DNA of 61,760 nt from an uncultured Marinoscillum sp. (GCA_902633975.1 CACPHX010000008.1:1-61760); one strand, 5' to 3'; counted from the first letter of the stretch, positions 38,293 to 46,907 are shown. Notes: generated from the sequence alone by a model not told the origin. Program-made: numbers and translations.

Positions 38293-38543
38293 TTGTATTT
38301 GATCTTAAAATATAGAATAACTATGGCACAACTTCCGACAAAAAAGTTTGCACTAATTACGGCTATATCTTGTTTATTAAAAGCATAAAAAAGCCAGGTA
38401 ACATTACTTAATAATATAATTAAGATCATTGTAAGAGATAACTCTTTGGCTGACTTTAATTTCCATGTTCTATAAACTTGTGGGAAAAAGGTTATCCCTG
38501 AAAGAAAAGCCCCAAATAAACCCACCATATCAATGATATCCAT
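38289..38543 (-). CDS. SemiSWEET family sugar transporter
   Basis: 84 residues with three transmembrane helices, the size of bacterial SemiSWEETs, which act as dimers to move sugars by facilitated diffusion. The PQ-loop motif is FFPQVYRTWKLKSAKELSL at about 20-38, followed by a conserved Trp/Asn helix (NVTWLFYAF). It lies 3 bases after a small gene at 38547-38681. Confidence 0.88.
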   Translation of the reverse strand: MDIIDMVGLFGAFLSGITFFPQVYRTWKLKSAKELSLTMILIILLSNVTWLFYAFNKQDIAVISANFFVGSCAIVILYFKIKYK

Positions 38544-38546
38544 TAA

Positions 38547-38681
38547 TCAATCTTTGTGGGTATAATACGATTCGTAAGACTTTTTGTTAAGGGCGTCGTG
38601 CCAAATAATTTTAAGTTTATAACGTTTTAAAACATACGTTTTCTTTTCAATAAACTCTTTTATTAAGCTACATTTAATCAT
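38547..38681 (-). CDS. Small 44-residue protein upstream of SemiSWEET, unknown
   Basis: Reading the minus strand from the ATG at 38681 gives a 44-residue basic peptide (MIKCSLIKEFIEKK...IWHDALNKKSYESYYTHKD) ending TGA, 3 bases before the SemiSWEET start. The spacing and the non-random C-terminal motif WHDALNKKSYESYY argue for a real gene. No homology can be tested here. Confidence 0.45.
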   Translation of the reverse strand: MIKCSLIKEFIEKKTYVLKRYKLKIIWHDALNKKSYESYYTHKD

Positions 38682-38793
38682 AACTTAAACGTATATCATC
38701 ATTATTAAAATTCAAAAAAAATCAATAAAATTTATATGATTAAACTATTTCATATTCTATGAATACTGATATACTAATAAAAATTTAAAGAAA

Positions 38794-38934
38794 TTAATTA
38801 AAGTAAAATGGATCAGTATAATTAAAATAGTCACACTCTTCTTTAGTATGAGTATTTTCATGAATGACTTCGAAAACTCTCTTGGGATAAATAATTTTTG
38901 ATTGATCAGTTTTAGAATAAATAATTTTATTCAT
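38794..38934 (-). CDS. Small 46-residue protein, unknown
   Basis: The minus strand from the ATG at 38934 encodes 46 residues (MNKIIYSKTDQSKIIYPKR...CDYFNYTDPFYFN) ending TAA. It starts 5 bases after the stop of the DUF2892-like gene, consistent with a two-gene operon. The composition (Tyr, Phe, Asp and His) does not look like random AT-rich sequence. The 112 bases from 38682 to 38793 are AT-rich with nothing recognised. Confidence 0.4.
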   Translation of the reverse strand: MNKIIYSKTDQSKIIYPKRVFEVIHENTHTKEECDYFNYTDPFYFN

Positions 38935-38939
38935 TATTT

Positions 38940-39167
38940 CTACTTACCGTTTTGAACTGGTTTAGTGTCTGGCATAAATTTATTAAGAATAGTATAAACA
39001 GGACAAAATTTAGTTATTGGACTAATAATTTGTAAAATAGCTACTCCTACTGCAATCCATATCCATCCTATATTAAATTGTTCTGCAAGAGCAATTGAAC
39101 CTAGATAAAGTAATCCTACAATTCCATCATGTACTCTTATTTTAATTATGTCTCTTTCTGTCGTCAT
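38940..39167 (-). CDS. DUF2892-like inner-membrane protein
   Basis: 75 residues, two transmembrane helices. The pattern GIVGLLYLGSIALAEQF, WIWIAVGVAILQIISPI and TKFCPVYTILNKF matches the YgaP-type DUF2892 membrane domain, in which FCPxYxxL is the usual end. In other bacteria such proteins are linked to rhodanese or sulfur genes; none is nearby. Confidence 0.75.
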   Translation of the reverse strand: MTTERDIIKIRVHDGIVGLLYLGSIALAEQFNIGWIWIAVGVAILQIISPITKFCPVYTILNKFMPDTKPVQNGK

Positions 39168-39257
39168 TTTTTTTATATTAAAAGTACATAAAAAAGAAAT
39201 TAATACCTCAACAAATATTTTTTATTTAAATTGTAACCCAAATTAAATTCCTAGTTA

Positions 39258-39650
39258 ATGAATATTAAATTAAAATTACCAAATATATCATTATATGTTT
39301 TTGGGGTATATTGTATACTTCAATCATTAATCTTTACATTTTTTATTGAGAATATGGCCCCACAGTTTTTCAATACCACACCAGAAGGATTAGAGATTGT
39401 TGTTCTTATGCATTATGGTATCGCTCCTGCATTTTTAATTATGGGTTTAACTGGATTATTTGCAACAACATTTGAATTGCAAAGTAAAAGAAAAGTTATT
39501 CTTGCCTTTATTATTGGTTATATTCCTCTATTTGTTGCATTCAATTACTTTATAGAATCTGAGGTAATTAATGCTGGAGTTGAGACCTTTATTCCAGATT
39601 TTATATGCTTCATCCTGGGTCTTATAGCATATTTAACAAGTAGTAAGTAA
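39258..39650 (+). CDS. Four-helix membrane protein, unknown
   Basis: 130 residues with four predicted transmembrane segments (about 12-32, 50-72, 80-98 and 108-126). Acidic/aromatic loops such as FIENMAPQFFNTTPEG. No recognised family. It stands alone on the plus strand and is convergent with the lipoprotein gene at 39656. Confidence 0.65.
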   Translation: MNIKLKLPNISLYVFGVYCILQSLIFTFFIENMAPQFFNTTPEGLEIVVLMHYGIAPAFLIMGLTGLFATTFELQSKRKVILAFIIGYIPLFVAFNYFIESEVINAGVETFIPDFICFILGLIAYLTSSK

Positions 39651-39655
39651 CCTAG

Positions 39656-40516
39656 CTAATTAAAAATATTTTCTATTTTTATATTTTCGCTTGGAATTAC
39701 ATTATTTAAATCGTTTGTATAATCTCCTAGTTTAGTATAGAAATGTTCAACTGTAAATGAAAATAGCTGTTCAAACTTTATTTTCCAGTTATTATCTGTA
39801 GGATTTAGTTCCCAAAAGTCTTTATAAATTAATCTAAAAGCTTTCTCCTCTGATATTCCTTTTTTTTGTAATTCTTTTGTAAGTGCAAGTGCTATAAATA
39901 CAGAAGAGGAATAATTTTGATCCTTATCAGATGATGAATTAAATTTTTCAAATATTTTAGGATTACTAACGGCTGAAATATCTACTTCAGTTTGTGCTTC
40001 GAGGAAATAGTTTTTTTCATAAAATTGTTGAATAAATATTGATTCAAATGATGCTGCAGTACCTTCCGTTAACCATTTGAGTTCTATATCTCCATCAAAA
40101 AATGATTTGGATAGAGACATTTGATAAACGTGAAAGTACTCATGTGCAATAACTGAATACCTGTGTATTTGATTGAATTTAAATTCATTTTCTGGTATTT
40201 CAAGAACCATGTACCTTTCCTTGTCATTTCCACATATACATGCACCTGTAGTATTTCCAATATTTTTTTTGAAAGGTTTATCTATATTACTTACCCATGA
40301 ATAAATATTCATATTGTTTTGATAGCTTCTTGGCTTGGCTGGTATAAGAATCTCTAAATTACCAATTATTGTATAGAACTCTGTTACCCATTCATTAGGT
40401 AAACTTTCATGTAAATTATAATTAAAAATAAATTTTTCATTTATGGTTTCCTGCTCACTTTCTTGACAAGAAAAATGAATAGTAATTATTACAAAAAGTC
40501 TTAAAATATTTTTCAT
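39656..40516 (-). CDS. Predicted lipoprotein metallopeptidase (HExxH, gluzincin-like)
   Basis: 286 residues if begun at the ATG at 40516, one base after the preceding stop; an ATG at 40528 adds 4 residues. Lipobox-like IHFSCQESE near residues 13-20. The motif VIAHEYFHVYQMS (HEYFH, near 125) and a downstream Glu in WLTEGTAASFE about 25 residues later fit a zinc peptidase of the gluzincin type. Two cysteines in ACICGN near 98. The substrate is unknown. Confidence 0.68.
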   Translation of the reverse strand: MKNILRLFVIITIHFSCQESEQETINEKFIFNYNLHESLPNEWVTEFYTIIGNLEILIPAKPRSYQNNMNIYSWVSNIDKPFKKNIGNTTGACICGNDKERYMVLEIPENEFKFNQIHRYSVIAHEYFHVYQMSLSKSFFDGDIELKWLTEGTAASFESIFIQQFYEKNYFLEAQTEVDISAVSNPKIFEKFNSSSDKDQNYSSSVFIALALTKELQKKGISEEKAFRLIYKDFWELNPTDNNWKIKFEQLFSFTVEHFYTKLGDYTNDLNNVIPSENIKIENIFN

Positions 40517-40517
40517 C

Positions 40518-41174
40518 TTATAAAACACTCATCATTTCTTTGAAATGGTAAATATTATTACCTTTTATATTTTTCATTGATATTTTATGCATAGAGGATG
40601 CCACAAAATCTGCTCTGATTGGTCTATAATCTTCAGGCATTAGAGATGAAAATAGAGGCATCACTTGTTGAGCTAATTTTTCACCAAATCTATTTTCATT
40701 TCTTTTTCCAAGTAGAAGGGAGGGTCTAAAGATAGATAAAGAATCAATTCCTATTTTTGATACTTCCTCGTCAATTTCTCCTTTTAGACTTAAGTAGAAA
40801 TTATTTTTAGTTTTATCAGCACCAGCTGTGGATATTAGTGAAAAGCTTTTGATTCCACTTTCCTTACATGCTCTCGCAATATTTAATGTGATATCGTAGT
40901 CAATTGATCTATATTTTTTCTTATTATAATTTACTCTTGACTGAGTAGTACCAATTCCAGAATAGACATAATCACAATTTTTAATTGTTTTTTTAATTTC
41001 ATTTAAACTACTAAAGTCTATAACATGATTTTTATGCTTTTTGTTATTGATTATAACCTTATTTCTAGTTAATGTTATTATCTGATCACATAAAGGATCA
41101 TTAATTAATATATCTGTCAAAAAACTTCCAATAAGGCCAGTAGATCCAAAAACTGATGCTTTATATGACTTCAT
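40518..41174 (-). CDS. Atypical short-chain dehydrogenase (HTATIP2/TIP30-like NAD(P)-binding)
   Basis: 218 residues. GSTGLIGSFL at 10-19 is the Rossmann motif; SLISTAGADKTKNNFYLSLKGE near 112-134 carries Ser and the YxxxK pair seen in the HTATIP2/YbjT subgroup; SIFRPSLLLGKR near 147 is the usual later motif. It may act as an oxidoreductase or a chaperone of membrane complexes. Genes before and after are 1 base away, forming a three-gene minus-strand operon. Confidence 0.83.
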   Translation of the reverse strand: MKSYKASVFGSTGLIGSFLTDILINDPLCDQIITLTRNKVIINNKKHKNHVIDFSSLNEIKKTIKNCDYVYSGIGTTQSRVNYNKKKYRSIDYDITLNIARACKESGIKSFSLISTAGADKTKNNFYLSLKGEIDEEVSKIGIDSLSIFRPSLLLGKRNENRFGEKLAQQVMPLFSSLMPEDYRPIRADFVASSMHKISMKNIKGNNIYHFKEMMSVL

Positions 41175-41175
41175 A

Positions 41176-41415
41176 TTAAAATGTTCCCCACTTATTTTTA
41201 ATCATTATTCCCAAACCACCATTTATTAAAATTAAAGACAATGTGCCAATCATAAACCAATCAGAGTTTTCATATTTACTTATAATTGCCAATCCAAAGA
41301 GGCAGATTCCACTCGAAAAGGAAATTAATCCAACAAGTGCCATTGTATACCTTTTAAATTTGGATTTTTTCAAATCTTTATAATATGAATCAAGTATACT
41401 CAATATAGTAATCAT
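41176..41415 (-). CDS. Small two-helix membrane protein, unknown
   Basis: 79 residues: a Lys-rich N-terminal amphipathic stretch and two transmembrane helices (about 27-47 and 53-72). First in the operon with the SDR and the HExxH lipoprotein. Start codon 21 bases from the divergent DUF2834 gene. Confidence 0.6.
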   Translation of the reverse strand: MITILSILDSYYKDLKKSKFKRYTMALVGLISFSSGICLFGLAIISKYENSDWFMIGTLSLILINGGLGIMIKNKWGTF

Positions 41416-41436
41416 TAATAATTTAAAATTATAATT

Positions 41437-41733
41437 ATGAAAAAAGTTTTTTTTATTCTTTGTATTCTGGGTATAATAATGCCTTATTACCAGTTGTATT
41501 TATTTCTAGTGGGTGATAATCCTACATTTGACTATTTTGCATCAGAAATCTATTCTTCTCACCCTGTATCAATGATCACATGGGATATAACTATTGCTTA
41601 CGTTTCTTTTTTTACTTTTTTATTGTATAGGAGAGCTAAACATAATTTAAGTATATCAAAATATATACTAGCATCATTGGTGGGTTTCTCTTTAGCACTC
41701 CCACTGTACTTATATGATAACTATGATAGTTAA
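41437..41733 (+). CDS. DUF2834 family membrane protein
   Basis: 98 residues with three helices. FILCILGIIMPYYQLYLFL at the start, then the WDITIAYVSFFTFLLY segment and ILASLVGFSLALPLYLY match DUF2834, a small membrane family of unknown function. Followed after 17 bases by another small membrane gene. Confidence 0.75.
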   Translation: MKKVFFILCILGIIMPYYQLYLFLVGDNPTFDYFASEIYSSHPVSMITWDITIAYVSFFTFLLYRRAKHNLSISKYILASLVGFSLALPLYLYDNYDS

Positions 41734-41750
41734 TTATCGTATGAAATGTT

Positions 41751-41936
41751 ATGAAAAGTATATTTTATATATCTATTTTCTATATTATTATGGGGTTTGT
41801 TTGTTTGTCGATTGTTATATCAGTTAAAGATTCTATAGAGTTATCATTTTATAAACAAATTATCTTAGGACTTGGCATCATATATTTGATTCTTGGTGGT
41901 TCAAGATTATATAAACATTTTACAGGTAAAGATTAA
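41751..41936 (+). CDS. Small two-helix membrane protein, unknown
   Basis: 61 residues: two transmembrane helices (about 5-24 and 36-53) and a short basic tail RLYKHFTGKD. Similar small proteins are common in Bacteroidota but I cannot name the family. Directly convergent with the gene at 41937. Confidence 0.55.
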   Translation: MKSIFYISIFYIIMGFVCLSIVISVKDSIELSFYKQIILGLGIIYLILGGSRLYKHFTGKD

Positions 41937-42188
41937 TTACCAAAAAAATTTTCCGGTGGACTTATCAATCTGCTGTAAATCACAGAATTCAAAAATAATA
42001 TATGGTAATATCCAAAGCATAATAAATACGAGAAAAAATAAGATTCTTGCTGTATTCTCACCAATTGATTTTCCTAAAACTTCAATTAACTTTTTTTTAT
42101 TAGTTTGACGAAGAACAACAAAATATATTAGAGGAAATAAAAAAAGTAATATGTAAAGAATGTAGTAATTAATATTTAAACAATTCAT
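41937..42188 (-). CDS. Small two-helix membrane protein, unknown
   Basis: 83 residues, two transmembrane helices (about 8-25 and 47-67) separated by a Lys-rich loop with a conserved-looking GENTAR motif. It starts 4 bases after the alpha/beta hydrolase stop, so it is probably co-transcribed. Family unknown. Confidence 0.55.
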   Translation of the reverse strand: MNCLNINYYILYILLFLFPLIYFVVLRQTNKKKLIEVLGKSIGENTARILFFLVFIMLWILPYIIFEFCDLQQIDKSTGKFFW

Positions 42189-42192
42189 GAAA

Positions 42193-43041
42193 TTAATTTT
42201 TTAGAAAATTGACGATTGATTTAACAATGTTTTTATTTCTTAGAATTCTTCTGTGTCCGAGACCTTTAGTTATTATTAACTTCCCCATTTTAAAATGATT
42301 AATGCTTTCTTTTGAGCATTCTACTGGTATATCTCTATCGTCTTCACAATGTAAGATAAGAGTAGGAGTTTTTGAAAGTTTTGCACATTTTATTAAATCA
42401 TAGGATTCAATATTTGAGCCTATTTTATTTTTAAATACATCTAATAATTTATTAAGAGATTTTTTCTTTAATCCAATTTTTAAAATAAAATCTTTGAACA
42501 TATCTACATTCACATGTGGAGAGCTTATTGTTACCATCTTTTTATACTTGTCACCAAATCTAAGAGAATTCATTATACAAATACCACCTATTGAATGTCC
42601 GATTGTATAATCAAAAGGACCTATTCTTTGATATAAAGATCTTATACACTTTACAACTTCAGGAATAAGTGTAGTGCTTGATGATGATTCACCATGAGCT
42701 GGTAAATCGAAAGAGAATACATTCATGCCTTCTTTATGACATTCTTTTGCTAAAGCATACATTTGAGTTCCTCTTCCACTCCATCCATGAACTAGTAGTA
42801 CTTTTGGACCAGAACCTTCTAACTCGTATAACATTATTTTTTTATCAACTTCAGGTATATAAATTTTTTTGTGGATACTATTCTCAAAGTATTCATTTTC
42901 CCTGTTTGGTCTTCTAAACTTGATAGGTATTGAAAATAAAAAAGCAGCATATTTAACTGCTAAGTTTTCAGAAAAAAAATTTAATAACTTAACTGATAAT
43001 ACTATGTAAAAAGGAATTTTAAGTGTTTGATTAGATTTCAT
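42193..43041 (-). CDS. Alpha/beta hydrolase
   Basis: 282 residues. Oxyanion-hole loop VLLVHGWSGRG near 75-85, FSFDLPAHGESSSS near 106, nucleophile elbow TIGHSIGGIC (GHSIG, Ser near 148), acid in HCEDDRDIPVE near 236 and catalytic His in GLGHRRIL near 264. The fold is a serine hydrolase; the substrate is unknown. An N-terminal hydrophobic/amphipathic stretch may allow membrane contact. Confidence 0.9.
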   Translation of the reverse strand: MKSNQTLKIPFYIVLSVKLLNFFSENLAVKYAAFLFSIPIKFRRPNRENEYFENSIHKKIYIPEVDKKIMLYELEGSGPKVLLVHGWSGRGTQMYALAKECHKEGMNVFSFDLPAHGESSSSTTLIPEVVKCIRSLYQRIGPFDYTIGHSIGGICIMNSLRFGDKYKKMVTISSPHVNVDMFKDFILKIGLKKKSLNKLLDVFKNKIGSNIESYDLIKCAKLSKTPTLILHCEDDRDIPVECSKESINHFKMGKLIITKGLGHRRILRNKNIVKSIVNFLKN

Positions 43042-43077
43042 TTAGTTGTTATATAATAACAATACTTTTAAAGAATA

Positions 43078-43644
43078 TTAGTTAATCTCTATCAAAACCT
43101 CATTTTTTCTATTCCAAAACTTATAAGGTGGATCGTAGCCAAGATAAATAGGATTTCCAATGGTCTTTATATTCTTTTTATCTAATACACTCTGTAGTTC
43201 TGATTTATATTTATTGAACTTTTCAGAATTATTGTAACCGGTATAAGATATTGCTGCGTATTTTTTTGTATTACTTTTCTTTATTTTTATCCTTTTATCA
43301 TTTGGTTTTGAAAGTTCTCCAATTTTATATTCAGAGGGCATAACAAAGCTCATTGTTGATGATTTTTGATCATCATTTTGATGCATATGAACTGGTGCTG
43401 TCATTGCAATTTTTTGATTATTTTCATTTCTTCCAAATATATATCCAGCAAGGATTCCAAACATGCTATTACTATTACTATTACTATTACTATTGTTTAT
43501 TGTAACTGATGCATAAATAGCAGGGGGGTACTCTCTTATCTCAATATTATCAATAACATTTAAGGTCTTAAAGTTTTGCTGTTCAACTTGAGACATTAGA
43601 TCAAAGCATATAAGGATAAAAACTGTAAAAAAAATTTTCTTCAT
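43078..43644 (-). CDS. SOUL heme-binding family protein, exported
   Basis: 188 residues with a signal peptide (about 1-18). SOUL motifs: IEIREYPPAIYASVTI near 33-48, KIAMTAPVHMHQ near 78, SFVMPSEYKIGELSKPNDKRI near 97 and a C-terminal LGYDPPYKFWNRKNEVLIEI. SOUL proteins bind heme or porphyrins. A hexanucleotide repeat lengthens an Asn-Ser linker around residues 49-60. Confidence 0.9.
   Translation of the reverse strand: MKKIFFTVFILICFDLMSQVEQQNFKTLNVIDNIEIREYPPAIYASVTINNSNSNSNSNSMFGILAGYIFGRNENNQKIAMTAPVHMHQNDDQKSSTMSFVMPSEYKIGELSKPNDKRIKIKKSNTKKYAAISYTGYNNSEKFNKYKSELQSVLDKKNIKTIGNPIYLGYDPPYKFWNRKNEVLIEIN
43466..43495 (-). repeat. Hexanucleotide microsatellite (five CTATT[A/G] units) in the SOUL gene
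   Basis: CTATTA four times then CTATTG on the plus strand. On the coding strand it encodes alternating Asn and Ser. Unit loss or gain would keep the reading frame but change the loop length. Confidence 0.85.
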
Positions 43645-43650
43645 ATAATG

Positions 43651-43660
43651 TTGACGTCAA
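43651..43660. promoter_or_regulatory. Perfect 10-bp palindrome TTGACGTCAA before the SOUL gene
   Basis: The palindrome lies 7 bases upstream of the SOUL start codon, in the gap shared with the divergent DUF2237 gene. It could be an operator for a dimeric regulator; it could also be chance. No second copy was noticed. Confidence 0.25.
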
Positions 43661-43709
43661 TATCTATTTAATTGTTACAACGTATGAGTAATGAAATGAT
43701 TTTTTTAAT

Positions 43710-44078
43710 ATGAAAGAAAAGAGTTTAAATGTATATGGTAAACCCTTACAAATATGTGGATATGATCCCATTACAGGTGCATTTAGAGATGGTTGCTGTA
43801 ATACAGGTCCTGGAGATATTGGTACACATACAGTTTGTGCAATTGTTTCAGATGAATTTTTAGAGTTTTCCAAGAGTAGGGGAAATGATTTGACAAAAGA
43901 TTATCCAGAATATAATTTTAAGGGGCTCAAAGATGGAGATAGGTGGTGCCTTTGTGCATCAAGATGGGTTGAAGCATACGAAGTTGGGCTTGCTCCACCA
44001 GTTATTTTGGAATCTACTCATATAAATACGCTAAAATTTGTATCAATTCAAATACTTGAAAAATTCAAATTTGAATAA
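43710..44078 (+). CDS. DUF2237 family protein
   Basis: 122 residues. NVYGKPLQICGYDPITGAFRDGCCNTGPGD at the start, HTVCAIVSDEFLEFSKSRGNDL in the middle and GDRWCLCASRWVEAY near the end are the family hallmarks, with conserved cysteines. A small widespread protein of unknown function. Divergent from SOUL. Confidence 0.93.
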   Translation: MKEKSLNVYGKPLQICGYDPITGAFRDGCCNTGPGDIGTHTVCAIVSDEFLEFSKSRGNDLTKDYPEYNFKGLKDGDRWCLCASRWVEAYEVGLAPPVILESTHINTLKFVSIQILEKFKFE

Positions 44079-44079
44079 A

Positions 44080-44304
44080 TTAACGACAATTAATGTAAAG
44101 TATAATAAAAAGGTACGATATACCTGATATTAAAAATGCTATATAATATCTATTTTTTGGTGATACTTTGAAATTGAAGAGACTAAACAAAATTGGTTCA
44201 ATTAATCTTACAACAAATGGTGCTAAGAAGAGTGATCCAACAGTAATGTAAAATGATGTGATTACAATAAATATCAAAATGTTAATAATATCACTTAATT
44301 CCAT
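44080..44304 (-). CDS. Small two- to three-helix membrane protein, unknown
   Basis: 74 residues with hydrophobic segments at about 7-33 and 53-70 and a basic loop (FKVSPKNRYY). Convergent with DUF2237 with one base between. Family unknown. Confidence 0.55.
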   Translation of the reverse strand: MELSDIINILIFIVITSFYITVGSLFLAPFVVRLIEPILFSLFNFKVSPKNRYYIAFLISGISYLFIILYINCR

Positions 44305-44370
44305 TAATCCTAAAAAAAATTAAATTTAAAAATGGTAAATTAAAAAGATTTGCGATAACATTACGTCAAT

Positions 44371-45702
44371 ATGAATTCTAATATTTTAACTTCTTTTTTC
44401 TTTATAATTATATTGATTTCTTGTAATAATATAGAAGATGAAAGTGTATCAATTGATGTGGATTTTAACCAATCAAATTTACCTATTATAATGATTGATA
44501 CATATGGAGATGAGATACCAGACGAACCTAGAATTGATGCTTATATGGGAATAATTGATAATAAAAGTGGTGTAAATAGCGTAAAAGATAATTTCAATAA
44601 CTATGATGGAAAAATAACTATAGAGAAGAGAGGAAATTCATCTCAAGAACAAGAAAAACCTCCTTACAGATTTGAAACAGTTAACAACCAAGGAGAAAAT
44701 AATAATGTAGAGTTACTTGGGCTTCCTGTGGAGAATGATTGGATATTATATGCACCATGGTCAGATAAATCTTTATTAAGAAATGTTTTAATTTATAATT
44801 TATCGAATGATATGGGAAGATATGCTCCTAGAAGTAGATACGTTGAATTATATCTTAACAATGAATATAGAGGAATTTATGTATTGATGGAAAAAATTAA
44901 AAGAGATAAAAATAGAGTAGCAATATCTTCTTTAAATCAGGATGAAAATTTTGGTGATGATGTGACTGGAGGATATATATTAAAATTTGATTGGGAGGAA
45001 ACAGGAGACAATAATGGTGGTTTTAATAGTCTTATTGATGGAATGAGATATAACTACCACTATCCTAAAGCTGATGAAATTACGTCTCAACAGGAGAATT
45101 ATATTCAGACATATATCAATGATTTCGAAATCGTTATGAATAGTAATGAATATAATTCTGAAGGTGGTTATTCAGATTTAATTGATGTTTATTCTTTTAT
45201 CGATTTTATTATTCTACAGGAGATTTCAAGGAATGTTGATGCATATGGACTGAGTACGTATATATATAAAGACAAGGAAAGTGTTAATAATAAATTGATT
45301 GCTGGTCCAATTTGGGATTTTAATCATGGTTTTGGTAATTGTGATTATTACAATGCCTGGGAAACTGATAGCTGGAATATTAGTTACTTATATGATGACA
45401 TGGATCAGAGAGCTTTTTGGTGGTTAAAACTATGGAATGATGAAAGTTTTAATATCAAACTCAAAAATAGATATAAAGAGCTTCGAATGTCAGTTTTGTC
45501 TACTAATAATATTCACTCTAAAATTGATAGCTTTGTTACATTATTAGGAAGTTCTGTTGATAGAAATTATGAAAAATGGCCTATTTTAGATGAATACATA
45601 TGGCCTAATTACCAAGTCTTTAAAACTTATCAAGAAGAAATTTCTTATTTAAAAAAATGGATTGATAATAGACTTATTTGGATGGATTCACAATTGTATT
45701 AG
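44371..45702 (+). CDS. CotH kinase family lipoprotein
   Basis: 443 residues. Lipobox ILISCNNIED (Cys near 15). The CotH protein-kinase-like fold is shown by RGNSSQEQEKPPYRFE near 89-104, ENDWILYAPWSDKSLLRNVL near 123, YVELYLNNEYRGIYVLMEKI near 152 and AGPIWDFNHGFGN near 311, which carries the Asp of the catalytic site. Bacterial CotH proteins phosphorylate secreted or surface proteins; a target here is unknown. Confidence 0.9.
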   Translation: MNSNILTSFFFIIILISCNNIEDESVSIDVDFNQSNLPIIMIDTYGDEIPDEPRIDAYMGIIDNKSGVNSVKDNFNNYDGKITIEKRGNSSQEQEKPPYRFETVNNQGENNNVELLGLPVENDWILYAPWSDKSLLRNVLIYNLSNDMGRYAPRSRYVELYLNNEYRGIYVLMEKIKRDKNRVAISSLNQDENFGDDVTGGYILKFDWEETGDNNGGFNSLIDGMRYNYHYPKADEITSQQENYIQTYINDFEIVMNSNEYNSEGGYSDLIDVYSFIDFIILQEISRNVDAYGLSTYIYKDKESVNNKLIAGPIWDFNHGFGNCDYYNAWETDSWNISYLYDDMDQRAFWWLKLWNDESFNIKLKNRYKELRMSVLSTNNIHSKIDSFVTLLGSSVDRNYEKWPILDEYIWPNYQVFKTYQEEISYLKKWIDNRLIWMDSQLY

Positions 45703-45739
45703 ATATATTAATTCTTCTCTAAAATATTTTCCAGCTAAT

Positions 45740-46393
45740 CTATCTTTGAAAATACGGAAATTTTTTTGTTGCTCTTTTCATAAGATAATCAATAAGACTT
45801 TGAGTATCTGATCCTATGCTACTTGTCTTTAATTCTCTAGTAGACCAGTTCCAGAGTAGTTCGGCATCCTTATCATACAACGATAAATCCGCACTAGATT
45901 TTCCTGAGGTAGCATTAAGTCCTATGATTGCTAACCCTATTGATGCACCTGTGGATAATAATTTAGATGATTCAACAGAACCCAAAACAACAGCATCAAC
46001 TTCAAGTATTTCACACAATTCTTCAGGGAGATATTTACTTGATTCAAGATCTTCTGAAGTAATGCCAGCTCTTGATAATAAAGCATTTGTTCTTGCAACA
46101 GGTTGCAATTGAGATACAATTTTTCCTTTTTGTAATTTTTTTAGGATTCTAGAAGCAAATTCTGCTTGGCATGATAATCGGGCATCTTTTTCAGCATTTA
46201 ATACATTTTTTTCATACTCCTCTTGAGTCATTTTTCTAGGCTTTCTACCTGTTACCTTAAAATTAAATGGTACTATAGCAAAGTTTTTATGAGATAACAC
46301 TTTTTGTTTTGCATTGGGGGACTCATAATCTCTTTGAGCTTTCATTTCTAATGCAGAGAAAAATATTAGAATTAGAATTAATAATTGTTTCAT
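45740..46393 (-). CDS. Exported protein with CsgG/DUF799-like fold, unknown
   Basis: 217 residues with a signal peptide (to about residue 19, MKAQ). FAIVPFNFKVTGRK near 38, SCQAEFASRILKKL near 73 and CEILEVDAVVLGSVESSKLL near 127, followed by SADLSLYDKDAELLWNWSTR, give the alternating pattern seen in periplasmic CsgG-like/lipoprotein-associated domains. Specific function unknown. Confidence 0.65.
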   Translation of the reverse strand: MKQLLILILIFFSALEMKAQRDYESPNAKQKVLSHKNFAIVPFNFKVTGRKPRKMTQEEYEKNVLNAEKDARLSCQAEFASRILKKLQKGKIVSQLQPVARTNALLSRAGITSEDLESSKYLPEELCEILEVDAVVLGSVESSKLLSTGASIGLAIIGLNATSGKSSADLSLYDKDAELLWNWSTRELKTSSIGSDTQSLIDYLMKRATKKFPYFQR

Positions 46394-46472
46394 AAAGTAA
46401 GAATTAGATTTTAGTAAATTTTACCATAATTTAATAAAAGAATTTTATATTTAATACTGTTAGTGATTTGAT

Positions 46473-46907
46473 ATGATTTTAAAATCTATAATTTCAGGTT
46501 TATGCATTCTAGCAGTTATATATGGTATTGCTATTAAGAGCAGATTGTATTTTAATATTGGTTATTTTGTATTTGGAATTTTTATAGTATTTAATGAATT
46601 AAACTTATTTGCATCAAGTAATGATATAATACATCTTGCTTTAGCAGCTTTATGGTCAATCCAAGTTGTATTAACTATACCAAATAGTCTACCAGCTTTA
46701 ACACGTGATGGAAGTATAGTTGCTAAATCTGCAATACCTAAAATTATGCTTTCTTTATCTATAATTAATTTTTTTGGAGCATATTATGTTACTCTAGTTG
46801 ATTATATACCATACGAAGCAATGTATGGACATATTCTCTTTGGAATTTTTCCACTAGCTCCAGCCTATTTTATTCTTTTTGATAAAATTGAGATAGTAGA
46901 TAAATAA
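46473..46907 (+). CDS. Four-helix membrane protein, unknown
   Basis: 144 residues with about five hydrophobic segments and few charges; KSRLYFNIGYFVFGIF and HILFGIFPLAPAYFILF are the clearest. No family recognised. The 69 bases after it to the phosphoribosyltransferase hold no clear feature. Confidence 0.6.
   Translation: MILKSIISGLCILAVIYGIAIKSRLYFNIGYFVFGIFIVFNELNLFASSNDIIHLALAALWSIQVVLTIPNSLPALTRDGSIVAKSAIPKIMLSLSIINFFGAYYVTLVDYIPYEAMYGHILFGIFPLAPAYFILFDKIEIVDK

Noticed and set aside
41893..42108. Plus-strand 71-codon frame overlapping two small membrane genes
   Set aside because: Overlaps both neighbours heavily and lacks the helix pattern of the alternative frames.
43466..43495. Phase-variation switch in the SOUL gene
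   Set aside because: The repeat unit is 6 bases, so slippage never shifts the frame.
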